Positions 24,191-35,547 of a DNA stretch of 64,000 nucleotides are shown here, piece after piece. The translations under genes and the position numbers were made by a program. The notes beneath the pieces were generated by a model. It was not told the DNA's origin. It worked only from the letters and a program-made list of their open reading frames with translations, and searched no databases. The DNA comes from Embiotoca jacksoni (taxonomy: Eukaryota; Chordata; Actinopteri; Embiotocidae), in NCBI GenBank assembly GCA_022577435.1, contig JAKOON010000039.1, positions 523,501 through 587,500 of the forward strand, read 5' to 3'. Position 1 is the first letter of the stretch. Each line of letters begins with the position of its first letter.

Positions 24191-27100
24191 CTTTTTCGCA
24201 GGAGAGCAGAGGGCTTTTAGTGGGGAAACACATTTCCTACTGTGTATTTTCTTTGAGAGCTGGTTGAAATAAACCCAACATGTTCAAGAATGTGAAACAA
24301 ACTCCTCATGAAACAAGAATCGGAGATAACAGAAGTCATATGTGCCCATCTGTTTCTTTCCAGCAGAAGTGAAACCACCATCCATCAGATCTCATTCTCC
24401 AAAAATGTCAATCCATGAGAAAATTTTTTATTTTTTTTAAATACAGGCCTTTTATAGATCATTTTTGGCCATTCTCATTTTATGTAACAGTGATCCTGCC
24501 CTTTGCTCAGCCTCTCCCACATTTTTAAAGCAATCCTAAAGTGAACCCCTGCATGGATGAGAAAAATCTTGGCAGATGGGATGCCAATTCTTCTCCACCT
24601 TGTTCGTCATTTAAGTGCTATGTATGCTACCATGGCCACCTAAAAGACATTTACGTGAAATAAATGGTCTTGGACTGGTCAGTTAAAGTGTGCTTGTAAA
24701 ATTTCAAGTGGTTCTGTTGACTGGAGTCTGTGAACCTCCAAAGCTGATATTGTATCTAATCCTTTGGAGACTGGACCACTTGTACTGAGTGGTGCCTGGA
24801 GCCTTTCATTTTTTCTAAAGCTCAGGTCAAAGGTTACACAAAGATCAATAATCAGGGGTGTTGTTTGAACTGGAAACTTTCCAGGACTTGGCCTGCCGCC
24901 GGGTTTGACACTCGGAGGTCATGGATCAGCAAATTACAGTCCAGAAAGTTTGCATGAGACCGTTAATATAACCCTGACACTGAGAGTATCTCTATAAACC
25001 CTCTGAAACCGCTGAGGATTTGCCACTTGGGCAGTAATTTTCAATCCAAAATGAGGCCTCATTTGAAACCTCAACAAGTTAGTGTCACACATTTAGTAAC
25101 ACGAGAGCTTCCTGAAATCATCTGAAATGTGTCAACATTTCCAGAAAACTGCGAGGATGTACAGCACAGCCTTGAAGCACCCCATAAACGGAGCAATATT
25201 AGCTCTGCAGTTGTTATTATCTTGACTGACGGACAAATTGACCCGTACCTTTGGCTGGCTACCTCAGCCGGGCACCCGAGTGCGAACCTGAGAGACAACA
25301 TCTTGACGCGAGAAGGATGCCGGGAAAGGAAATGGCTCCACGAACCCTAGAAAAATCAATAGAAAGAGCTTCTCGCTCACGTTTTCCTGAGTGCTGGAAG
25401 CCGGGCGACCAGTGGGGGCTGCAGAGACGCTGGAATGCAGAGTTTCTGGTCTCCAAAGTGAAGGTTGGCAGAGAAATCCCTCCACCGCTCCAACAGACAA
25501 TCCTCTGAAGTCACGATTTCAATACAAAAGCGGCAAGTATAATACACACTGGAAGATATGGAAGAAAGCGCTGCAAGGACTTTAAACACGAGAGTAACAT
25601 TATCTCGTAGTTTGGATTAATCCCTTTACTAACTCTTGGGTTGCCAAGGTTTATGTTATCTTAATTGCTAAAGTAACAGTAGCCGCTCTTCGCTTGTCAA
25701 AAACAATGCAGCTGCTCTGCCTTGACTGCATTCCTCCAATAAGTGGCGCGACTTATGTGTCAGATTTGTCGAGGTTATTCTTCCATTACGGCTTCTCCAG
25801 AACTTTCCATTACAATCCGGAGGAGGGGGAAAAAGTGCAGGCTCAGCATAAAGGACAGCGAAAAAGAGAGAGCGCCTGCACCTTCCCTGAAGATCTATCT
25901 CTTTTTCTTTTAGGCGCTTTCCTCCTTGACAAAGCACACATTGCACAGCACATATGGGAGGCCCCTGACAGGAATATGAGTTTAAAGAGGAAAAAAATGA
26001 GCTGATGCACAGAGTTACAGGAACAAGGACTGCTCTGTGTAGTCCGTTCATTCACGGCAGGTAGCTCCAGCCAAACACTCAATGAAGAGGCGCACACCAG
26101 TGAAGCATCATCAACCTCACTATTTGTCCCAATTTGCCGTTTTCCTCTTAGCTGTCTTAACCACTTCTGCATAAACTGTAGAGCCAAACTTAATTTCTTT
26201 TTATGGAGGGGAAAATATTTACAAAGGTCTTAATGACTCCCGGAATCTGTTTCCCTGGACGGAAAGAAATGGAGAAAGATGGCGAGCTCCACCCGGAAAC
26301 CCCGATACGGGGTAGAATGTGAACTCCAAATGTGTCAACAAACAAAAACCATCAAGAGGACGGAGGAACGGGAAGAGAGACTGACAGATGGGATGAAAGA
26401 GGGGAGACGGGCATGAATGGATGTGACGCAAACAGAGCCGAGGAAGGGGCAGCACATGACTGGCTGCGAGCTGAGTTACGGGGCCGACGGATGGATGGAT
26501 GCCTTTCTCAGCTCCTTGTAAATGGGACAAAAACGGAGGAAGCGCACGGTGAAAGCTGCCTCTGTGTTTTCTCAGACTACCCCTCCATAATGTGGGATCA
26601 AGGGTGACACCTGGGGAAGATTACGCGAATTGGCAGAAATGGACTCGGCCCTGACAACTAAACAGCTGTTTGGGAGTAGAGGTCGAAAGGTCACGGACAG
26701 GTGACTGCTCACACAAAGCGAGATCAAAGCGAGGTCCTCCAGAGTTCGGGGACATGTGAGTGCAGCTCATCAGCAAAGAAAGGCGTTCTAGACACAACAA
26801 CGTGCCACGGTCTTTTTTCTTTTTTGTTTCTCTTCCCTTTGTCTATGCAGCGGGTTTGATCTTCTGAATATAGCCTCATTTACGCCTCGCTGCACACCGC
26901 TAGTGAGAGACCCAAAGAATAGAAGGACTTTGAAGCTCTGGAAGAGGGCAAATTTGTATTCCCGCATGTCCAGAGACACCCCACGTCCCAGCTGACAGAC
27001 AATAAGCACCGATCAATCAGAGGAGGGGTTAGGTGGGGACGGGGACGGGGACACAACAAAGAGCGCCTCTGTTTACTATCTGCCGTCGAACAGTAGACAC

Positions 27101-29814
27101 AGGGGACTTGTAACTGCTAATTAGCACGGGAGATGTGCTGTGTGTGATTTAATTTCGACTTCTCTCCAGTAGCCCTGTGGAGACTTTCCGCTCTAAATAC
27201 CCAAGAATTGCATCCACATGGAGTGCGGAGGAGTTGGTGGGTTTGCGATGGTATTTGCTCAAGGACCTCGGAGCCACCGAGTGAGTGACGACTGAAACCG
27301 CGACCGATACTGACAACCTGAGCAACCTGTTTACGTGCTCGCGTGTTTGAGTGCATGTTTGCACATACATCAGCTCCTGTGTATTCGTACACGATATGTT
27401 TGCATGCATGCAGCCCTTTATTTGTATGAAGTCAGGGATACATAAAGTTGCGGCAATTTGTGACTTTAAGGCTGGGCAGACACTACCATTTTCGGCATAA
27501 TTTGAATCCATAAAGTGGCTGTTTTTGTCTTGATTTCAGAATAAGGTCAACTTTTTAAACAGTTGGCTGTCATTTGACGTGAAGCAGCAGAAGCTGAGTG
27601 TTTTGACTGCAGAAAGAGTGATTTGGGAAAGATGTTTCTGTGGGTTTTAGAAGAAAAACACATTTGAGGAAACTTGCAGAAATTATCCACGTCGCACCAA
27701 TTCATTCATCAATTTAGCAACATATTTGTCTGGATCAGTGTTTACTGCTGCTGATTATCTCTTCAGGATTTCAGTGTTTGAAATGAGATTTAGAAACCAG
27801 AAATTTGTTTTAATGTCTGATTTTATCTGCAGCCCGTAAACATGTTTCAAACATAGTGGACTCCTCACATGTCAGACTACAAGTCCAGCTCACAAAGGGT
27901 CTGTTTCATCGAAGCCAGATGGCTACTAGAATAAGCAGCCTGTAATGGGGCATCCCTTCATCCACCTAACATATGACAGTAAGACTGAGATAAGACTCGA
28001 AGACAGAGAGGCTGGAGGATCAGAGGAATATGGGTCATATTTTCAATAAAACCGAATAAAGCCTCTGAAAATTAATGATAGAACAGAGCTGCTTTACCTT
28101 GGTTTCCCTCTTTTCTTTGTCTGATCTCGTTGGTCATCCAAGAGCTGGAGTGTGTCTTGAAAATGTGGTTGCAATTATCCACAAATGATCTTTTCATTTT
28201 CTTTCTTTCTGTCTTTTTTTGTGTTTAACCAGGCAGGAATCTGTGGAACGTGCTGGCTTTCCACAGCGGCTCAGGTGGACATATTCTGTTCCCTGTTTAA
28301 TGACACCCAGTTGTACTCGGGGTCACTCTCGGAAAAGTAGCTTAATTTAGACAACAAAAGTATCACAATACTGTAAAATCCCGATCGAGGATCGACACTC
28401 AGGTTCACAGGTTGGTGTTAACTTTGTGTTTATTGCATGTTCATGATCATGAAAGTTGATTCAGAGTCCAACGGTCCAAAGGAGCTGTTGTTCTCAGCTT
28501 CACAGATATTGTATGACCGCTGACCTCTCTTTAAGATAAATGAGCTCCTTATTGATCAATAGAAAGAGTTTTAAATGGTGAATTCTGTCTGTTAGATAAA
28601 TTATGGCGGTCTATGAGGCCACTCAAAGAAAAAATGGGACAAACACAGTGAGTCATGCAGCCATTCCTCATTACACTACGGTTTTCATCAAAGTGGGTAT
28701 CTGGCAGCTGAGTCTGAGTGAAAGTACTGCTCATTCGGGGATATGTGAAACCGCGGCGAGAGAGGACTTTCTCAACAACTGTTTACTATTTGCGGTGTGG
28801 AAATGGATCCTCTGTTTTCCCACAACAAATGTTCAGCTGTGGAGTGGAAATGTGCCACTCATCTCCAAATTTAACCCCCTCAGTCGTTGCATTAGTCTTT
28901 CTGGAGGAAAATATTTCATCCACTTTTAATAGACGCTGGTTTTAATTCAGTTTGATTGACAGTGCAAAATCACAATGGAACATGACCCCAATACACTTTA
29001 TACAGACAATTATTATGTCAATCAAGAGGATATTAAAACAACATGCAGTCGTGGTATATGAGTGCATGGAGAGCAAAAAAATCAAAAATCATAATTAAGT
29101 CCCTTTTCCATTGTAGTAAACGGCTTATTAAACAACAACTATAATTATTGTTAAAACATCAGTATCAATTAATTGTCATGGTTACCAAACGGAAACAGGA
29201 AGTTGGGTAAACACACCAGGCCGTCTGAGTGGTATCAATCTTGAATAAGGGAGTATATTTCCCCAAAATATTTCAGTCCCAGCAAGAATATAGAGCGAGT
29301 TGTGTAATCAGAGAGGTTTGCTTATTTCAGGGCTCTATCGTCTCGCCACCGTCCTGATCCTGGTCGGATCAAAGGGGCTTCATATTCTCACTAATGCTCC
29401 AGACAGGTTTAAGACAGGATTACATCAGTCGTGGTGGCGCGAGTGAGCTGCAAAGACAAAAGATTTCCTCTTGATCTGGAATATTTGTCTGGAAATCTGA
29501 AGTCCTGGATATGAATCCTGTGACGCTTCTGCATCCCATTGAATCCAGAATAGATCCTCTGAGCGTATAAGAGCTGCAATTCATTAGGAATCGCATGAAC
29601 TGCAATATTTGACTACTTTCAGATACTGGTGTGCATTTAGTACTTGTTTTAATATGTTGCTATTATTTCCTCCGTTCTGCTCCTCCTTGTAACGCTAACT
29701 GAGCAGTTTGTGGGTGCAAGGCTTGTACATGCAAATTTTTTTTGATAGTTTTATGGACCCTATAACTGCTGGAGCCATCTGTGGTCATCTTCAACTCCTC
29801 TTTGATAGTGTGCA
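24191..29814. other. Unassigned non-coding stretch
   Basis: No recognised gene. Items seen: a T-rich run at 24424-24441, a von Willebrand-like phrase in one frame at 25129-25350 (see findings), a GC- and CpG-richer segment at 26200-26620, and a (GGGGAC)3 tandem near 27035-27052. 29320-29410 has CNE-like texture. Confidence 0.45.
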
Positions 29815-29817
29815 TAA

Positions 29818-29857
<40 letters not shown>

Positions 29858-29858
29858 A
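29815..29858. repeat. (TA)n(TG)n compound microsatellite
   Basis: About 13 TA units directly followed by 8-9 TG units. Confidence 0.97.
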
Positions 29859-30206
29859 TCGGGCCCTGTTTTTTTTTTAACCACATAGTCTTGCTATTAT
29901 TATTGTGTCTCTGCTCCTGAGAGCCACATATGGAAGCTGATACTTTTAAAGTGCTATAAATAACATGAAAAGGGTGAGAATTAAACACCTAATAGAATCG
30001 CGGGGGCGTTCGACCCAAAGGGATCGTATTCTTTACGGTTATTACTCACTCAGGTAATCCCCTTGGTCTTCAGCAAATTGACAAACAGCTTCATTAATGC
30101 AAACAATAAGTTGTTTGTTGCATGAAAACGGCGAGTGAAAGGCGCCCGGAGGTTGCAAAACGAACTCACACTGCTGAGCTGGTGAGTTTGCAGGCATAAA
30201 ACTTGT
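29859..30206. other. Unassigned non-coding stretch
   Basis: A short T run at 29869-29878 and otherwise unremarkable DNA. Confidence 0.5.
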
Positions 30207-30474
30207 GTGTGTGTGTGGGGGGGGGGGGCTGTGCACGTGTACGTCTCCCCCGTCCAAATAATCACTCCAGCCTGCATCTCAGCTGTAAGTGCTTGGGGGC
30301 CCCTGGAAAGGAGGACGGGAGGCCCCTTGTCTAAACAGAGGGCTGAGGGAAACGGGCGGGGGGGGGGGGGGGGCCCTATGGGGTGTCAAGGACCACGGGA
30401 AGCATTCAATCCTGTTGTGACATGCTCACCTCTGTACATAAACAAAGCCCCCCCCCCAAAAAAAAAAAAAAAAA
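30207..30474. repeat. Cluster of G-runs and a C10A17 tract
   Basis: (TG)n into 12 G (30217-30228), 16 G (30358-30373), and 10 C followed by 17 A (30448-30474) lie within 270 bases. The G runs are on one strand and the C run is opposite, so both strands could form quadruplex-type structure. Confidence 0.93.
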
Positions 30475-33400
30475 GACAAACACCCTGACCTGCTTTTGGC
30501 TTCACATATGGACTCATGCACAGGAGCCCAGCAGACAATGCCGTCCTGAGGAGAGAGGCTGGACAGGAAGAAAGGTGACAGAGCTGAAGGGAGATAAAAG
30601 AGGAGGAGGAGAAGAAGAAAGTCAGTGTCGGGGACAGATGAGGTGGTCGTCCATGGCGACGGAGATGATGCAGCAGCGCTGGTATTCTCTGACACCATAC
30701 CTTCCTCCGCACGTGTTGCACCAGATACATGGATCTCATCAAAAGGTGGAAAACTGGCCCTCTGCCATCACCTAGCTCCTCGCCATGTGACTTCATCCCC
30801 AAACGTCTGCTTTCCCGACCATCCCACACATGTGGCTCAAACGTGTACAGACAAAAGCCACCGTACGTATCCTCACATGTATTTCGAAGGCAAACGAGGA
30901 CGATTGATTAAGAAGACTGCACGGACCGAAGCTTTGCGTTGACCCAAATTTCAATAACACATCTGCTCCTAAATAAACATCACTGCGAGGATGCAAATTA
31001 CAGCCCTGGCGAGGGTCCGGAGACTAAAAAGCACCGAACCAAAACATCCATCACTTTTTCCATCCTCGTGAAGTTAATTAATTTTTATGAGTGGTTTTGC
31101 TGTTTGCTCTCATTTTCTTTTTCAAGGGTATCAGATTGGAATATGCTCCTTTTTTTTTTTTTTTTACCTTTATTTACTCCTGAGGCACGTTGGCTGGAAA
31201 AGTGTACAAATGCTGGCATGACAGGGAAATATACTTATCCAAAGAGATCACAGGAAGGAGAAATAGAGCAAATCTTTAAGGTAAACAAGGACCTTTTTTT
31301 TGTAAGCACCGTTACTACCTGTCAGCCTCGCTGAAAGAAAAATGCCCCTCCTTTAAATTTCATCCAACAGTTCTTCGATCATTTTCCACTTCCTCGGGTA
31401 ACGAGGACCAAGTTAATGAAACAAAGCAAGACTGGAAGGAAAAATGAGGCCGGGAGATAAGTGATTTGCGGCAGAAGCTCCTAAACAGAGGTTTAAGCAT
31501 CGCGGCCTAGGTGAAGCCGAAGCAAAGCCTCAGTTTGCTGTGGGCCTGGAAGCAACTTCAAAGTGGGAGAAAGTCTTAAAACCTTGAACAGGGAAGAGGA
31601 GACTTAATTGAGAGCATATCATTTCCAGATGGCCCACAAAAAAAAAAAATCGGCGAGAGATGATTAAACTGCTAAGAAGCGATGGAAATCCCTGGCAATT
31701 AAGCCAGATAGCTGCCATATGCACCAGACTAGGTTAAACTGCTTCAAACTCCCTTCTTTTTCTTTTTTTTTCCCAACTTGAGCTTGTAGATCCAAAATTC
31801 ATCCTTTTTATCGCCACAAACGGACTCGGAAACGATGGATACCAATTTATGGACGCACATATTGTAGGTGATGTTCATCCATCCAGGCAGGTTGAAAGGA
31901 AAAGTCCCGTCGGACATCGGCATACGAAGAAAACAATATTTTTCTGTCACCCAGCCACCACTTCACTCTATTTGAATCCGAATGCAGCAAATTCCACCAT
32001 TCCACCATTCCTGAACTTCGTCCAGCTTAAAACAAAACGCCAAGACTAAAATTATTTGACCCGAGCCGTTTCCAAGGACATATTATGACAGGCAGCCGTG
32101 CGCCCGCACCTTTCACGGTTGCAGAGCGCACGAGTTTCAGATATAATTTACATGGATTTTTTTTTTTTTTCCTTCTTGCTATTGGAAGTGTTCGGGGCGC
32201 CGTGCAATCCACCTTTTGGAGCAAAAGACACTCAGCAGCAGTCATGGAAAAATATACCTCCCCTCGAAAAATTTCATGCAATCACGGTGGCTTTACTGTG
32301 CTTAGTTCATCTAAATAAGAGACGAGGTTATTTGTATTTGTCTAATTTGATTAAGTGGAAAAATTTGGACGATTTTTCCATCCACACGTTTCCATTCCAT
32401 CTCATGGTAAACAGAGAAACAGTGTTCGAAACCTCTTAACGGTGTCAGAAAAGGCGTCGTTATTTTTATTAAATATATATTGTTTATGTTTTGCCAATAT
32501 TTCTGCCTTGACTTCCAGCCTCCTTGCAGACAGCAGTGGTGCCACATTCTGTGCCGTCTCTGGGCCCTGCGGTTGCCAGAAAGAGCTCGAACAAGAAACA
32601 AATATAACCACGACAGACCACAAAAATGACAAACCGCTTTTTGAAGAGGAGCTTCTCTATGTTCCCCTCCCTTAACCGACAGGATTTTAACGAGGAAAGA
32701 AACACCCTCAGACAGTCCGTAATATCATCCATCCGCGGCTCTCGTCGCATTCCTGCAGATACTTTAGGATGAAGTGGTGGAATTGTTTTGGTGAGCCTAC
32801 TTTGCCTCCTCTCCTTTTACACAGATCTTTGAAATTTCCCCAGAATGACTGACTCTGAGCAGTTAAATGACACGATTAGGATTAGGAGAAGTATCGAAAG
32901 TGTCCGAGAGCTTCTCATGAAGCTGTAACAGTTATTGTTCACATAGTTGAACTCCACCAAACCAGCTGAATAAGCTTCTTTTATGAGAACAATAACAAAC
33001 TGAAACTCAACACACACGTATTTAGCAAGTAGCTCTCTCGTGGTTTATACCAATCCCATCTTTAAGAGTGCAAGGTCAGAATATTTTCATCCTGTTCCTA
33101 GGCAAGGCTGTCAGCATTGGATAATTTTACAAATTGCTGGATTCCATTGATTGACGGTGTTTCTTTTGACATCCAGTGCCAACAATTGTTTACATTCTCC
33201 CTCTCTGCAATAATAATGTATGGCAACTGTGGTATGGTTAAGTGTAGGAAAGGATCCTTCCACCACTCCGACCTCCACACTCTTAATTTCTGTCTTGCAA
33301 CATAAAGCAAAGCGCTAAGTAATGACTTGTTTTCTTTGTAAGGGGAAAAAAAAAATACACCATTATAAGCTAATAAAACTCCTTACGACCCATATTTTGC

Positions 33401-34463
33401 ACAGCAGGTTCGTGGCACATCAGCATGTGTTTTTAGAAGATGCACAGGAAGAATGAGGCCGCCACTCCTCGCCAAGTGGATTTCTGTGCTGCTGCGGTGG
33501 TGCACGGCTTTGGAAAAATCCAAAGAGAGCACCGTCACAGCTGGAGGGGAAACTTTGTTGACAAACACAGGGCACGGCGGCGATCCTCATTTCTTCCACC
33601 AGCTCCCTTTGTGAATGATCTCCCTGTCTGCTCCGGTCTCCGTTGGTCCGGTCGGATCCCACACAAATAAATCCAGAGCAAACTCTTTGTGTTGGCGCAG
33701 CCCTAACTGGGTCACAACTTCTTTCTTTTTTTTTCTTCCTGATCTCACCCAGGAAGAGCATCTGCTTCAGCACGTGAAAACTCGGTGTCCACTCAACATG
33801 GTTGATGAATGATAACATAACATTTCACAGTGCGCCAAAGCCAAAACTCTGTCCGCTGATTCCTGCCAGCAGCAACTCTGTTTATTAAAAGGGGTCAGAG
33901 GTGGCTGGAATGAAACTCATCATGTACTTATATGAGAAACATGGTCTTCTGTTTATTTTTCTTCTGCTTGCTGCCACGTTTCTAAATAACCAGGAAAGCA
34001 CAGTGAGAGGCCCCGGCTGCACAGATATTGTCCGGTAATGTGCTGTGTCTCTGCAAATCATGAGACATATTAAAACAGAATCCTCTCTCGGGGCGTAATA
34101 GTTATAATTCAGTCATAAATGTGATTTTAGTCACAATAATCAAGACCAATTCTAGCAATCCCCTCAATATTTGCCAGAGCCTGCCACTTTTCAAAGTTCC
34201 TGCAATGTTTCTGCAAAAAAGTTCCTCAATAGAAACTCTGCTGATGGTTTTATGGCACAAAGTAAGCCTTTTACAAACAAAACTTGCTTTGTTAACAAAA
34301 ATGTATCATCATTTGCAGACACCAAGGCTCTTCAGCCTTTGTAGTCACCATCAAGATAAACTTAATTTTTTCTGGTTGACTGGACAGCTTGCACTTTTTG
34401 ATAACTACTGCAATTTTTGAGAAAAGCTACTGAAAATCAAGCATTTCTGATCGCAACAATCAC

Positions 34464-34489
34464 AAAAAAAAAAAAAAAAAAAAAAAAAA
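34464..34489. repeat. Poly(A) tract of 26 bases
   Basis: Uninterrupted A run. The 300 bases upstream show no recognised retroelement. Confidence 0.95.
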
Positions 34490-34826
34490 TCTCCTGTTGG
34501 GATTAAACATGGTCAGTGAAATATCACAGCAATGGATATGATGACTTTTGTGGTTCATCGAAGGTAAAGCTCTCAGGTTCTCCTTCTATGCGTGTGACAC
34601 TCAGTCCAATTCTTGTGCCTCCTTAAGGGGTTTAGTTCGCCTCATTGTTTGGCAATCCTCGCTGAATGGCACCACAGGGCATGCTGCGTCTCGAGGGGCC
34701 TTTGAGGAAACAGGCGAGGAGGAGGACCAGCATGGCACGACAGCCTCCCTGCTTCGCCCTCAGTGTGTGGCTGCAACCCACACGGCAGCACTTCAAAGCA
34801 CCTACCGTCACGCACACATACATCCG

Positions 34827-34861
34827 AGTGTGTGTGTGTGTGCGCGTGCGCGCACACACAA
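34827..34861. repeat. Alternating GT/GC/AC tract, self-complementary
   Basis: (GT)n passes through GCGCGTGCGCGC into (AC)n. Strict purine-pyrimidine alternation with inverted symmetry suits Z-DNA or a cruciform. Confidence 0.93.
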
Positions 34862-35436
34862 CAAAACCTGTGATGTGTACAGTGTTTGTGAAGGTGCACC
34901 CATGCGCGGCCACCTCTCAGATCTCATCTGTGGACAGTAAGTATCCAACTGAGGACTAATTGGTGCCCTGACAAGGATGTAAGAAAGATGTTTAGAGAAG
35001 TAAGAGAAGAGGAAGCTTCTTTTTCTTTAGTATTTTGTGGTTTTATTGGAGAGTTTATTTGACTGTAGGACTGATAGTATGATTGCAAGTCAAAATCAAG
35101 CAAAAATCCATCCACAATGTCAATCACCAACATCATCTTATTATTTCTAACCTTAAACTAGCATTTTTTTGAATGGGGTTTGGTATCAGTGCTGACATTG
35201 TAAAAAGAATGAAACCTAATTCAAGCGTGTTTCAACTCCTTTCTGAGACATATTCGGTTTTGCAAAAGAATTAGAACGTAGCTCAAAGGAAAGAGTTTGA
35301 CAAATAAAAGTTGAGTAAAAGAGAGGAGAAATGTGGACTGGAGGGATGTTGATGGGAGCCTGGCACTGGTGAGGTGCCGGGGGTCTGCGGGAGCGGCATG
35401 TTCACAGAAACTTTCTCTGTGGCTCTTTATCTGTAG

Positions 35437-35547
35437 GCTGGCAGCACTTCAATGAAGGCCTTATCGCCATAATGGACACGGGGGAGAGGACACGGCGAGA
35501 GAACACAGTCGGCACAATGAGCGACTGCGCGCCCACCAGTGTGGAAG
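35437..35547 (+). CDS. Candidate coding exon, unidentified
   Basis: A strong acceptor (TTTCTCTGTGGCTCTTTATCTGTAG) and a consensus donor (GGAAG before GTAAAG) bound 111 bases. Only one frame is open, phase 1 in and phase 1 out, reading WQHFNEGLIAIMDTGERTRR and then ENTVGTMSDCAPTSVE. The length is a multiple of three. It joins in frame to the ATG-containing candidate at 13470 and to the candidate at 38802. No protein family is recognised. Both splice sites are good for a fish exon, but conservation is unknown. Confidence 0.25.

Larger units (their letters stand above)
30475..35436. other. Unassigned non-coding stretch
   Basis: It contains a 16-base poly(T) at 31150-31165, a T run at 32157-32170, a 26-base poly(A) and a Z-DNA-type GT/GC tract (both listed separately). 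30480-30780 is GA-rich. 34660-34825 has an open frame rich in Arg with a GTGTGT donor made by the microsatellite, which I do not trust. Confidence 0.45.

Noticed and set aside
33383..33568. Minus-strand phrase LDFSKA resembling the LINE reverse transcriptase LDFSKAFD motif
   Set aside because: The residues on both sides do not continue the reverse transcriptase pattern and no other LINE motif is nearby.
34666..34825. Arg-rich frame bounded by ACAG and a GTGTGT donor
   Set aside because: The donor is part of the GT microsatellite and the frame is no longer than chance.
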